Origin: Gammaproteobacteria bacterium
GTDB taxonomy: Bacteria > Gemmatimonadota > Gemmatimonadetes > Longimicrobiales > Gaopeijiaceae
DNA length: 37,849 bases
Direction: 5' to 3'
Assembly: GCA_024638345.1 (NCBI GenBank)
Contig: JAHEKL010000001.1
Location: forward strand, 1-37,849
Position 1 is the first letter of the stretch, and each line of letters opens with the position of its first letter. The translations under genes and the position numbers were made by a program. Positions 30,768-37,849 of the stretch are shown here, in pieces. Below the pieces are notes generated by a model. That model saw only the letters and a list, made by a program, of their open reading frames with translations. It was not told where the DNA came from and did not search any database.

Positions 30768-32969
30768 ATGGCTAGTGTGTCACATGTGATGTCAGAGCTA
30801 CCTCAGGCCGTTCAGCCTCAGACGCTCCCGAAAGATGCGGGGCTGGATCATCCGTCCCTCTACTTCAACCAGGAGCTCAGCTGGATCGACTTCAATTGGA
30901 GAGTCTTTCAGGAGGCTCTCGAGCCCTCGCTGCCCATCCTCGAGAGAGTACGGTTCCTCGGGATCACTGCGAGCAATCTCGACGAGTTCGTCCAGAAGCG
31001 CGTCGGAGGGTTGCGACGCCAGGAGGTCGCCGGAGTCAAGCAGGCTTCGCCCGACGGCCGACGGCCGCCCGAGCTCCTCGCCCTCGTGAGGGAGGCCACG
31101 ATTGCCATGGAGGCCGCGATCGACCGCACCTGGGTCGACGATCTCAAGCCGCTGCTCGCAGAGATCGCAGATGTCCGGATCTTGGACTACCCCTCGCTCA
31201 GTCAGGAACAAGAGCAGGAGCTCACCCGTTACTTCCGCGAGCACCTGTATCCGATTCTGACGCCACTCGCCGTGGATCCGGGGCACCCGTTCCCCTTCAT
31301 CTCGAACTTGAGCCTTTCGCTGGCGATCGAGATGCGGGACCCCCGATCCGGCTCGCTCCATTTCGCGCGAGTGAAGGTTCCGGTTCGCTCTGGGCGCTGG
31401 CTGCCCGTTCCGGGAACGGAGGGAGCGTGCCGATTCATTGCTGTGGAGGAGATCATCCGCCACAACGCAGGTGAGCTGTTTCGCGGTATGGAGATCATTC
31501 AGGTGCATGCGTTCAGGGTGACCAGGAACGCGGACCTCGAGCGTGAGGAGGAGGAGGCCGAGGATCTGATTGCGATGATCTCGGACGAGCTGAGAGAGCG
31601 CCGACTGGCGCCCGTGGTCCGACTGGAGGTCGAAGCGGACATGCCGGAGCACCTTCGGGCGCTCCTGCTCAAGGAGTTGGACCTGGGAATCGAGGATCTG
31701 GTCGCGGTGGATGGAGAGCTCGCCCTCGAGGACTGCCTCGAGCTCGCCGAGCTCGACCTGCCCGAATACGAGATCGAACCATGGGAGCCCGTCATTCCCG
31801 ACCGGCTCTCTGCAAAGGAGGGCAACGGCGCCGGCGAAGGAGACATCTTCTCGGTCATCCGAGCGGGCGACCTCCTGGTCCACCACCCGTACGAGTCCTT
31901 CTCAGGCACCGTGCTGCGCCTAGTGGAGGAAGCCGCGCAGGATCCTGCGGTTCTTGCCATCAAGCAGACTCTGTATCGGACTTCGGACGACTCTCAGATC
32001 GTTCGCTCCCTGCTTCGGGCGGCAGATCGTGGCAAGCAGGTCGCGGTCATGGTGGAAGTGAAGGCTCGGTTCGACGAACAGAACAATATCGAGTGGGCCC
32101 GTATCCTAGAGACCGCCGGTGTCCACGTGACCTATGGGCTTCTCGGTCTCAAGACCCACGCGAAGGTCGTCCTGATCATCCGGGAGGAGGGCGGACACCC
32201 CAAGACTTATTGTCACATCGGCACGGGCAACTACCACAAAGAGAACGCCGGCGTCTACACAGACCTCGGCCTGCTGACCTACGATGCGGAGATCGGCGCC
32301 GACGCGGTGAATCTGTTCCACTTCGTCACCGGTTACGCCCCGGCCCAGCCCTACCAGAAACTGATCGTGGCCCCTGGATCCATGCGAACCAAGTTCCACA
32401 GCCTCATCCAGCGAGAGATCGACCACGCCCGCGAGGGGTCACCGAGCAGGATCGCGGCCAAGATGAACGCGATCGATGACCCGAAAATCATCGGGCAACT
32501 CTACGAGGCGTCTCGGGCCGGTGTGAGAATCGATCTGATCGTGCGGGGCCACTGCTGCGTTCGACCAGGTCTGACCGGCTTCAGTGAGAACATACGGGTG
32601 GTCAGCATCATCGGTCGCTTCTTGGAGCACGACCGCATCTTCTACTTCGAGAATCGTGGCGACCCTGAGATCTTCATTGGGAGCGCAGACTGGCGAACAC
32701 GCAATCTCGACACGCGAGTGGAAGCGGTCGTCCCCATCGACGAGCCGGCGCTGAAAGAGCGACTCGTCCGAATCCTCGACTTGTCCCTCGCCGACAACGA
32801 GTTGGCGTGGGAGCTCGGGGAGGACGGACGCTACGTGCAGAGGGCTCCCGCGCACGGCGAAGAACCTGTAGCGCTGCATCGTGCTCTCATGGAGGATACG
32901 CTGGCGCGTCGAAAGCCCGCCGCGGTTCGACCCCCCGGCCCCGCGATCCCGATGGGAGCGAAGGGCTAG
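30768..32969 (+). CDS. ppk1: Polyphosphate kinase 1
   Basis: A 733-residue kinase that reversibly makes polyphosphate from ATP. N-domain: YFNQELSWIDFNWRVFQEAL, with LGITASNLDEFVQKRVGGL. The catalytic C-domains of the phospholipase-D-like fold carry the phospho-accepting His (His483) in YCHIGTGNYHKEN, plus Arg/Lys-rich TLYRTSDDSQIV, and a second His (about 621) in GRFLEHDRIFYF. Tail SADWRTRNLDTRVE is typical. ATG 30768 is the first start; an ATG at 30789 (MSELPQAV) is an alternative. Length is close to E. coli Ppk (688) with a longer tail. Paired with the Ppx/GppA gene upstream, it controls polyphosphate level. Confidence 0.96.
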   Translation: MASVSHVMSELPQAVQPQTLPKDAGLDHPSLYFNQELSWIDFNWRVFQEALEPSLPILERVRFLGITASNLDEFVQKRVGGLRRQEVAGVKQASPDGRRPPELLALVREATIAMEAAIDRTWVDDLKPLLAEIADVRILDYPSLSQEQEQELTRYFREHLYPILTPLAVDPGHPFPFISNLSLSLAIEMRDPRSGSLHFARVKVPVRSGRWLPVPGTEGACRFIAVEEIIRHNAGELFRGMEIIQVHAFRVTRNADLEREEEEAEDLIAMISDELRERRLAPVVRLEVEADMPEHLRALLLKELDLGIEDLVAVDGELALEDCLELAELDLPEYEIEPWEPVIPDRLSAKEGNGAGEGDIFSVIRAGDLLVHHPYESFSGTVLRLVEEAAQDPAVLAIKQTLYRTSDDSQIVRSLLRAADRGKQVAVMVEVKARFDEQNNIEWARILETAGVHVTYGLLGLKTHAKVVLIIREEGGHPKTYCHIGTGNYHKENAGVYTDLGLLTYDAEIGADAVNLFHFVTGYAPAQPYQKLIVAPGSMRTKFHSLIQREIDHAREGSPSRIAAKMNAIDDPKIIGQLYEASRAGVRIDLIVRGHCCVRPGLTGFSENIRVVSIIGRFLEHDRIFYFENRGDPEIFIGSADWRTRNLDTRVEAVVPIDEPALKERLVRILDLSLADNELAWELGEDGRYVQRAPAHGEEPVALHRALMEDTLARRKPAAVRPPGPAIPMGAKG

Positions 32970-33084
32970 GCCGGCAGGCGGTGAAGCCGCGCGTGCCCAT
33001 GCAGTGAACCCGTCCAGAGCAGACCAGAGACGCCGCCTCGAACGCTGAGGAACCCAAGCGGACTCGAGGGCATCGGATCACGAT

Positions 33085-34437
33085 ATGACACTGACCGAAC
33101 AGAACGCGAGAACGCACCGAGACGTACCATCTCGAGGTGTGGATCACCCCGACCTCGTCCGAAGATTCCTGGACGTGCGCGAGTCGACCGACGCCCTTAC
33201 CCAGAACCTCGAACCGGAGGACTTCGTAGTCCAGTCGATGGACGACGTGAGCCCGACCAAGTGGCACCTGGCGCACACCTCCTGGTTCTGGGAGGCGTTC
33301 GTGCTCTCGGAATGGATTCGGGACTACAAGCCCTTCCATCCCACGTATCACTACTTGTTCAACTCGTATTACGTGCAGGCGGGTGAGCGGCACTGCCGCG
33401 CGCAGAGAGGATACCTCTCCCGGCCGACCGTCGCAGAGGTTCAGGAGTACCGGCGGTACGTGGATTCGGCGGTGGCCGAGCTGATCGCTCGGGATCCGCA
33501 CGGCGAAAGGGACCCGGCCCTCGCGCAGCTCGTAGAGCTCGGGATGAATCACGAGCAACAGCATCAGGAGCTCATCCTCACCGATCTCAAGCACGTGTTT
33601 TCCGTCAACCCGCTCCGGCCGACGTATCGCGAGCGGAGAGCCGGGAACGGATCGGACGCGACGTCCGCCGGGAACTCTACCGCGGCCATACCAGAGCTGC
33701 GATGGGTCGGATTCGAGGGAGGTCTGGTGCACATCGGTGCCGCCGGTTCCGGATTCCGGTTCGACAACGAGAGTCCTCGCCACCGAAGGTTCCTGGAGCC
33801 CTTCGAGATCGCGGATCGGTTGGTCACCAACGGGGAGTTCCTGGAGTTCATCGAGGACGGTGGCTTCCGAAGAGCGGAGCTTTGGATGTCGGAGGGCTGG
33901 GCGCAGCGCGAGTCTCAGGGTTGGACGGAGCCGTTCTACTGGGAGCGGCGAGACGGAGCGTGGTGGAGCTTCACGCTCTCCGGGATGCGCCCTCTGGTCC
34001 TAGGAGAGCCCGTTTGCCACCTGACCTGGTTCGAAGCGGACGCCTATGCGCGCTGGGCCGGCGGACGATTGCCGCGGGAAGACGAGTGGGAGGCAGCGGC
34101 CGAGACGGTACCCGTGGAGGGCAATCTGGTCGAAGCCGCGCGTTTTCATCCGGTTCGACTCGCTTCGACCGAGGGTGGGTCCGGGCCCGTCTTGCGACAG
34201 ATGTTCGGAGACGTGTGGGAATGGACTTCCAGTGCGTACTCACCCTACCCGGGCTACTCGACGCCCGAGGGCGTGATCGGCGAGTACAACGGGAAGTTCA
34301 TGTGTGGTCAGTTCGTTCTGAGGGGTGGCTCGTGTGCCACGCCGCGGACGCACATCCGGCCGACCTACAGGAACTTCTTTCATCCGGACGCGGCTTGGCA
34401 GTTCAGCGGCCTCCGACTGGCCAGAGACCCGAGGTAG
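33085..34437 (+). CDS. egtB: Ergothioneine biosynthesis protein EgtB
   Basis: A 450-residue non-heme iron sulfoxide synthase that joins a sulfur donor (gamma-glutamylcysteine or cysteine) to hercynine with oxygen. The N-terminal DinB-type domain has the iron ligands His64 (WHLAHTSWFWE), His156 and His160 (GMNHEQQHQEL). The C-terminal FGE/sulfatase-modifying domain (about 210-450) has VTNGEFLEFIEDGGF, GGRLPREDEWEAA and RGGSCATPRTHIRPTYRNFF. A Tyr pair follows Asn-Ser at residues 93-96 (NSYY), reminiscent of the cysteine-using Chloracidobacterium-type enzyme. No egtA or egtC is nearby, which agrees, but this is inference. ATG 33085. The TAG overlaps the egtD start by one base. Confidence 0.93.
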   Translation: MTLTEQNARTHRDVPSRGVDHPDLVRRFLDVRESTDALTQNLEPEDFVVQSMDDVSPTKWHLAHTSWFWEAFVLSEWIRDYKPFHPTYHYLFNSYYVQAGERHCRAQRGYLSRPTVAEVQEYRRYVDSAVAELIARDPHGERDPALAQLVELGMNHEQQHQELILTDLKHVFSVNPLRPTYRERRAGNGSDATSAGNSTAAIPELRWVGFEGGLVHIGAAGSGFRFDNESPRHRRFLEPFEIADRLVTNGEFLEFIEDGGFRRAELWMSEGWAQRESQGWTEPFYWERRDGAWWSFTLSGMRPLVLGEPVCHLTWFEADAYARWAGGRLPREDEWEAAAETVPVEGNLVEAARFHPVRLASTEGGSGPVLRQMFGDVWEWTSSAYSPYPGYSTPEGVIGEYNGKFMCGQFVLRGGSCATPRTHIRPTYRNFFHPDAAWQFSGLRLARDPR

Positions 34438-35444
34438 TGGCGGGCGGGATCGGCGCGGGCGGGACGCTCACGGACGAAGTCCGACTCCTACGGCTGTTCG
34501 ACGAGATCTCCGATGGGTTGAGCCGTGATCCCCGAAGGCTTCCCGAGAAGCTGTTCTACGACGACCGGGGAGCTCGCCTGTTCGAACAGATCACGCGGCT
34601 GGACGCCTACTACCCGACCCGCACGGAGATCGGGATTCTGAGAAGGTGCCTCGACGAGGTTCGAGAACTCGTAGGGCCGTCCCCTACGGTCGTGGAGTTC
34701 GGCACGGGGAGCGGAAGAAAGACCAACATGCTGCTCGATGCGCTCGAGAGGCCGACGACCTGTGTCCCGATCGATATCTCCGAAGCGCAGCTCCTTCGGT
34801 TCGCCGATGAGCTTCAGAGGGAGTACCCCGACATGGCGGTCATGCCGCTGATCGCGGACTACACCGAGCCGTTCGCCCTGCCTATGCCCACGCCTTCCCG
34901 ACATCCTCCCGAAGGTCGGACCCTCTTCTTCTTTCCGGGCTCCTCGGTGGGCAACTTCGAGCCGTCCCAAGCCGCATCGTTTCTGGAACAGGTGGGCTGG
35001 GCCGGCGGAGTCGGCTCTTCGCTGTTGATCGGCGTCGATCTCGTCAAAGAGGCTCCCGTCCTGGAGTTGGCCTACGACGATCCAGAGGGGGTGACCGCGG
35101 AGTTCAACCGTAACGCCCTCCGTCACCTCAATCACATGTTCGAGGGCGACATCGATCCCGCCGCCTTCGCTCATCGTGCGGTATGGAACGAAGCGGATTC
35201 CAGAATCGAGATGCGACTCGTGAGCCAGGCGGACCAGTCCTTCACCCTGACCCCGGATCTCCCGGACAGGGAGCCGCTTCGAATCGACCTCCGAAGAGGG
35301 GAGGAGATCGTGACGGAGCACTCTTACAAGTACCACATCGAGCAGTTTGAATCGCTCTGCCGCCGCGCAGGCTGGAGGGCGGTACGGAGCTGGACGGACG
35401 ACCGTGAGCGGTTCTCCGTCCACTACCTCGAAAAGGAGGCGTGA
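34437..35444 (+). CDS. egtD: L-histidine N-alpha-methyltransferase
   Basis: A 335-residue SAM-dependent enzyme that trimethylates histidine to hercynine, the EgtB substrate. The N-terminal part has LPEKLFYDDRGARLFEQITRL and YYPTRTEIGIL. The SAM site is VVEFGTGSGRKTNMLLDAL (about 83-101) with PIDISEAQLL, then LFFFPGSSVGNF and LIGVDLVKEAPVL, and C-terminal FTLTPDL and HSYKYHIEQFESLCRRAGW that close the histidine pocket. GTG 34437 overlaps the egtB TAG, so the pair is coupled. The frame also runs upstream inside egtB, which is shadow. Confidence 0.94.
   Translation: MAGGIGAGGTLTDEVRLLRLFDEISDGLSRDPRRLPEKLFYDDRGARLFEQITRLDAYYPTRTEIGILRRCLDEVRELVGPSPTVVEFGTGSGRKTNMLLDALERPTTCVPIDISEAQLLRFADELQREYPDMAVMPLIADYTEPFALPMPTPSRHPPEGRTLFFFPGSSVGNFEPSQAASFLEQVGWAGGVGSSLLIGVDLVKEAPVLELAYDDPEGVTAEFNRNALRHLNHMFEGDIDPAAFAHRAVWNEADSRIEMRLVSQADQSFTLTPDLPDREPLRIDLRRGEEIVTEHSYKYHIEQFESLCRRAGWRAVRSWTDDRERFSVHYLEKEA
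35434..35439 (+). promoter_or_regulatory. Ribosome-binding site of the flavodoxin-like gene, inside egtD
   Basis: A perfect AGGAGG within the last codons of egtD. It is ten bases from ATG 35450 but only one from a GTG at 35441, so ATG 35450 is the better start. The spacing makes reinitiation after egtD likely. Confidence 0.6.
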
Positions 35445-35449
35445 CGTCG

Positions 35450-36211
35450 ATGGCATCGGAGGAATACCGACTGAGTGAACGACAGGAGGAGCTCTGTGGC
35501 CAAAGCAAGTGGGATTTCTCGGGATTGCGGGCCCTGTTTCTCAACTGCACCCTCAAGCCCACCCCGCAACTCTCCCATACGGAGGGCTTGATCCGCATCT
35601 CCGCAGCCATCATGAGGAAGTCGGGCGTCCACGTAGACATCATTCGACCGATCGATCATTCGCTGGCTTTCGGAGTGTATCCGGACATGCGGGAGCACGG
35701 AGCCGAGCGGGACGATTGGCCCGGGCTCTACGAGAAGGTGAAGAAGGCCGAGATCCTGGTGCTCGGCTCACCTATTTGGCTCGGTGAGAAATCGTCCGTC
35801 TGCACCCAGGTGGTGGAGCGGCTTTATTCCTCGTCGGGAGACCTGAACGCCGAGGGACAGTATGCCTATTATGGCAAGGTGGGTGGGTGCCTGATCACCG
35901 GGAATGAGGACGGAATCAAGCATTGCTCCATGAACATCCTCTACTCCCTGCAGCACATCGGCTACCTCATCCCCCCTCAGGCCGATGCCGGGTGGATCGG
36001 CGAAGCCGGACCGGGCCCTTCCTATCTCGATCCTGGATCGGGTGGGCCCGAAAACGACTTCACCAACCGCAACACCACGTTCATGACCTGGAATCTGCTA
36101 CATCTCGCGCGGGGGCTGCGCGAGATGGGAGGAATCCCCGCCCACGGCAACCAGCGCTCGGAGTGGGACGCCGGGTGTCGGTTCGACTTTCCCAACCCCG
36201 AGCATCGCTAG
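35450..36211 (+). CDS. Flavodoxin-like NAD(P)H-dependent oxidoreductase
   Basis: A 253-residue flavoprotein-like protein. After a charged leader (ASEEYRLSERQEELCGQSKW), the flavodoxin fold starts with LRALFLNCTLKP and the phosphate-binding-like TPQLSHTEGLIRISAAIM, then VKKAEILVLGSPIWLGEKSS, the usual flavin-side Gly-Ser-Pro-Ile turn, GKVGGCLITGNEDG, and a C-terminal helix (TFMTWNLLHLARGLREMGG). It may reduce quinones, flavin or a disulfide with NAD(P)H. It begins at ATG 35450 just after the egtD stop, with its ribosome-binding site inside egtD, so it is part of the ergothioneine operon; the role there is not known. A GTG nine bases earlier is the alternative start. Confidence 0.85.
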   Translation: MASEEYRLSERQEELCGQSKWDFSGLRALFLNCTLKPTPQLSHTEGLIRISAAIMRKSGVHVDIIRPIDHSLAFGVYPDMREHGAERDDWPGLYEKVKKAEILVLGSPIWLGEKSSVCTQVVERLYSSSGDLNAEGQYAYYGKVGGCLITGNEDGIKHCSMNILYSLQHIGYLIPPQADAGWIGEAGPGPSYLDPGSGGPENDFTNRNTTFMTWNLLHLARGLREMGGIPAHGNQRSEWDAGCRFDFPNPEHR

Positions 36212-36277
36212 GCCGTGTTGACCCCGACGCCGGCCGCTCGTCTGCGTCGCTGACCCGGATCGCCTGCCACCCGGGAT

Positions 36278-37849
36278 TCAGGGATTCAGCCAGTAGTTGA
36301 CCTTGATCACGAAGATGTTGTCCGGACGGGTGCCGAACATGTCGCCGACGTCTCGACCCAGATCGAACCCGCCGACCCAATCGTGGGCCCGGTCCTCGCC
36401 CCTCCCGGTGAGCGAGTTGATACGCCGCTGCTGCCAGACGACGAAGAGGGTGGATCCGGGTCTCCACTCCCAGCGAAGCACGGCGTTCCCGAGAAGGCTG
36501 CGGTAGCTGAAGTTGGGATCGGCGATGGTGAACTCTTCGGCAGGACCGTCTCCGTCTGGGTCGATCCTGAACCCTCCATCGGCCTCCGACGCGATCGTTC
36601 CGACCTCTTCTCCGTACCGCGCGAAGTCGAAAGCGCCGGGACGCTCGAACTGCTTGAACCCCTGGTAATCCCCACTCGATATGAACGGCTCTGCGTAGAG
36701 CTGCAACGAAAGCGTGGGCGTGAAGGTGATGTTCACCCGAGTGTCGATCGACACCGTCGTCTGATCCAGGCCCCCGAACACGTAGCGGCGTCCGTAAGTG
36801 GGCACGGCCAGGAGATCATCCACCGCGGCGACGTACTGCGCGGATTCGTGCCTCCGATTCAGGCGAGGACCCACCTGTACGGAGAGACGTTCGTTGGGGT
36901 TTGCGGTGAAATTGATGCCCAGGTCGTGGATCCAACCCCCCTGCTCCTCCACCGTCCACTGGTAGTTGACCCGCCCGATCACATCGCGCCGTCCGTCGGA
37001 GTCGAGGTTCAGGGTGGTCGCGAACCTGCGCGGTGTTCCCGCAAGAGGGCCGCCGCGCGTCAGGCGGTCATCGGCGTGCCGGGGGTTGTACGCCAGCCGA
37101 ATCCCGCCGCCCCAGTAATTGAGGAACTCCCAGTTGAAGTTGCCATTCACCTCGGCCCATACGCGGTCGCCCGCATAGTTCCAGACGGCGTCGGGACTGC
37201 CGCGTACGCTCCACTCCCTCAGAATCCGACCAGGGTTGGGCTGGTTGTAGCTGAAGTTGGTGTCGAGGATGACCCGGTCGGAGGCGGACTGGAAGCCGAG
37301 GTCGTTCACCTCGTAGCCCGGGCTCGCGGCTGCGATCGCGGCTTTCGCTCCGAACGCGCCCGCCTGCTTGACGACATCCACCATCGCGTAGTACCCGGCG
37401 AGCGACGTGGAATTCGGGTCCAACTCCAGGTGAGTGGCGTCCGGCCGATGATAGTACCGGGTGGACGAACGCTGGGTTCGAGCGATCGCCTCGGGCTCGC
37501 CCTGCACGTAGCTCGTGGTGAAGGTCGTGCTGATCCGATATGTCCGATCGGACCACTCGTGAGCGAAGTCGAGGCCGCCCGAGTAAGCCGAGGAGTGGAG
37601 GAGGGACCCCATGCCAGTGCCGCTCACATCCCGGTTGACGGCCGTACCCACCAGTCCGAAGCGGGTCTCTCCGCCCCTGATCTGCCTCCTCAATCGAGCC
37701 ACCAGGTAATTCGAGCGTGGCTCGACTACGGTCTCGCCCGGCACCTGCTCCGCGTCCACATACGGAGCGGTCTCCTGACCCGTCACCGCTTCGAGGATCC
37801 CGAGCGACCACCCGTCGCTCAGCCGGCCCGTGACTTTCGCGGCCCCGAG
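36278..37849 (-). CDS. DUF5916-type outer-membrane barrel protein (C-terminal part, partial)
   Basis: The frame is open to the right edge of the window, so the N-terminal part (usually a signal peptide and a carbohydrate-binding-like domain) is missing. About 523 residues are visible. At the edge it reads GAAKVTGRLSDGWSLGILEAVTGQE, the beginning of a barrel in which strand pairs contain FGLVGTAVNRD, NWEFLNYWGGGIRLAY, INFTANPNERLSVQVGPR and TPTLSLQLYAEPF. It ends in VLRWEWRPGSTLFVVWQQRR and INVNYWLNP-like strands, with the terminal aromatic/Pro ending expected of outer-membrane barrels. A GTG at 37786 in this frame is internal. Such proteins are common in Gemmatimonadota and Bacteroidota. Function unknown. 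Confidence 0.85.
   Translation of the reverse strand, partial: LGAAKVTGRLSDGWSLGILEAVTGQETAPYVDAEQVPGETVVEPRSNYLVARLRRQIRGGETRFGLVGTAVNRDVSGTGMGSLLHSSAYSGGLDFAHEWSDRTYRISTTFTTSYVQGEPEAIARTQRSSTRYYHRPDATHLELDPNSTSLAGYYAMVDVVKQAGAFGAKAAIAAASPGYEVNDLGFQSASDRVILDTNFSYNQPNPGRILREWSVRGSPDAVWNYAGDRVWAEVNGNFNWEFLNYWGGGIRLAYNPRHADDRLTRGGPLAGTPRRFATTLNLDSDGRRDVIGRVNYQWTVEEQGGWIHDLGINFTANPNERLSVQVGPRLNRRHESAQYVAAVDDLLAVPTYGRRYVFGGLDQTTVSIDTRVNITFTPTLSLQLYAEPFISSGDYQGFKQFERPGAFDFARYGEEVGTIASEADGGFRIDPDGDGPAEEFTIADPNFSYRSLLGNAVLRWEWRPGSTLFVVWQQRRINSLTGRGEDRAHDWVGGFDLGRDVGDMFGTRPDNIFVIKVNYWLNP

Noticed and set aside
33702..34436. N-terminal extension of egtD inside egtB
   Set aside because: The egtB domain is continuous here and the extension has no similarity in character to EgtD; the GTG at 34437 overlaps the egtB stop.
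36273..36288. Target-site duplication of a mobile element
   Set aside because: The copies are directly adjacent and no element with inverted ends or transposase lies between or nearby.
1..37849. tRNA or rRNA genes, CRISPR arrays, phage or transposase genes
   Set aside because: I read the gaps on both strands and found no cloverleaf-like or repeat-spacer structure and no recombinase or transposase motif.

Overview
The window is about 38 kb of GC-rich bacterial chromosome. It holds housekeeping and metabolic genes in short operons on both strands, with no sign of phage, transposon, CRISPR or rRNA/tRNA genes. The partial outer-membrane barrel protein at the right edge has the C-terminal domain usually annotated DUF5916. 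Together with the bacterial deoxyhypusine-synthase-like protein, frequent TTG/GTG starts and many small lipoproteins, this suggests a member of Gemmatimonadota or a related lineage. That placement is inference, because the window holds no rRNA or ribosomal protein marker.

Layout. 1-9.3 kb: the end of a membrane transporter; a deoxyhypusine-synthase-like enzyme; a glycosidase-like protein; a dicarboxylate/amino-acid symporter; a small unknown protein; an MntR/DtxR-type metal regulator; a minus-strand operon of a DEAD-box RNA helicase and two uncharacterised proteins; and a phosphatase/fructosamine-kinase pair that looks like a protein deglycation module. 9.3-16.2 kb: a PLP aminotransferase, a DsbA-fold isomerase-like protein, a 102-residue unknown, a DEAD-box-like protein with ruined ATPase motifs but an intact DbpA-type RNA-binding tail, HU with a clear terminator, a zinc-ribbon miniprotein, and a Tat-exported amidase with a small companion. 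16.2-25.2 kb: an S41 peptidase and a secreted LolA-like protein, a TPR protein, a 40-residue lipoprotein divergent from an AraC-type regulator with a receiver-like N-terminus, the tightly packed lgt-ettA-glycosyltransferase operon, and a lipoprotein. 25.3-37.8 kb: serB-serA (minus strand) divergent from ilvD-ppx-ppk1, then egtB-egtD-flavodoxin-like protein, and finally the partial DUF5916 barrel.

How the genes fit together. serB/serA supply serine and ilvD supplies branched-chain amino acids. Ppx/GppA and Ppk1 make up a polyphosphate cycle. EgtB and EgtD carry out the central steps of ergothioneine synthesis, with a likely translationally coupled flavoprotein. Lgt lipidates prolipoproteins, and at least three lipobox proteins are encoded nearby. 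The most unusual items are the catalytically dead DEAD-box/DbpA-domain protein, the 40-residue lipoprotein facing an atypical AraC regulator across an inverted-repeat-rich gap, the deglycation pair, and the deoxyhypusine-synthase-like enzyme with a changed amine pocket. I see no obviously new defence or mobile system.
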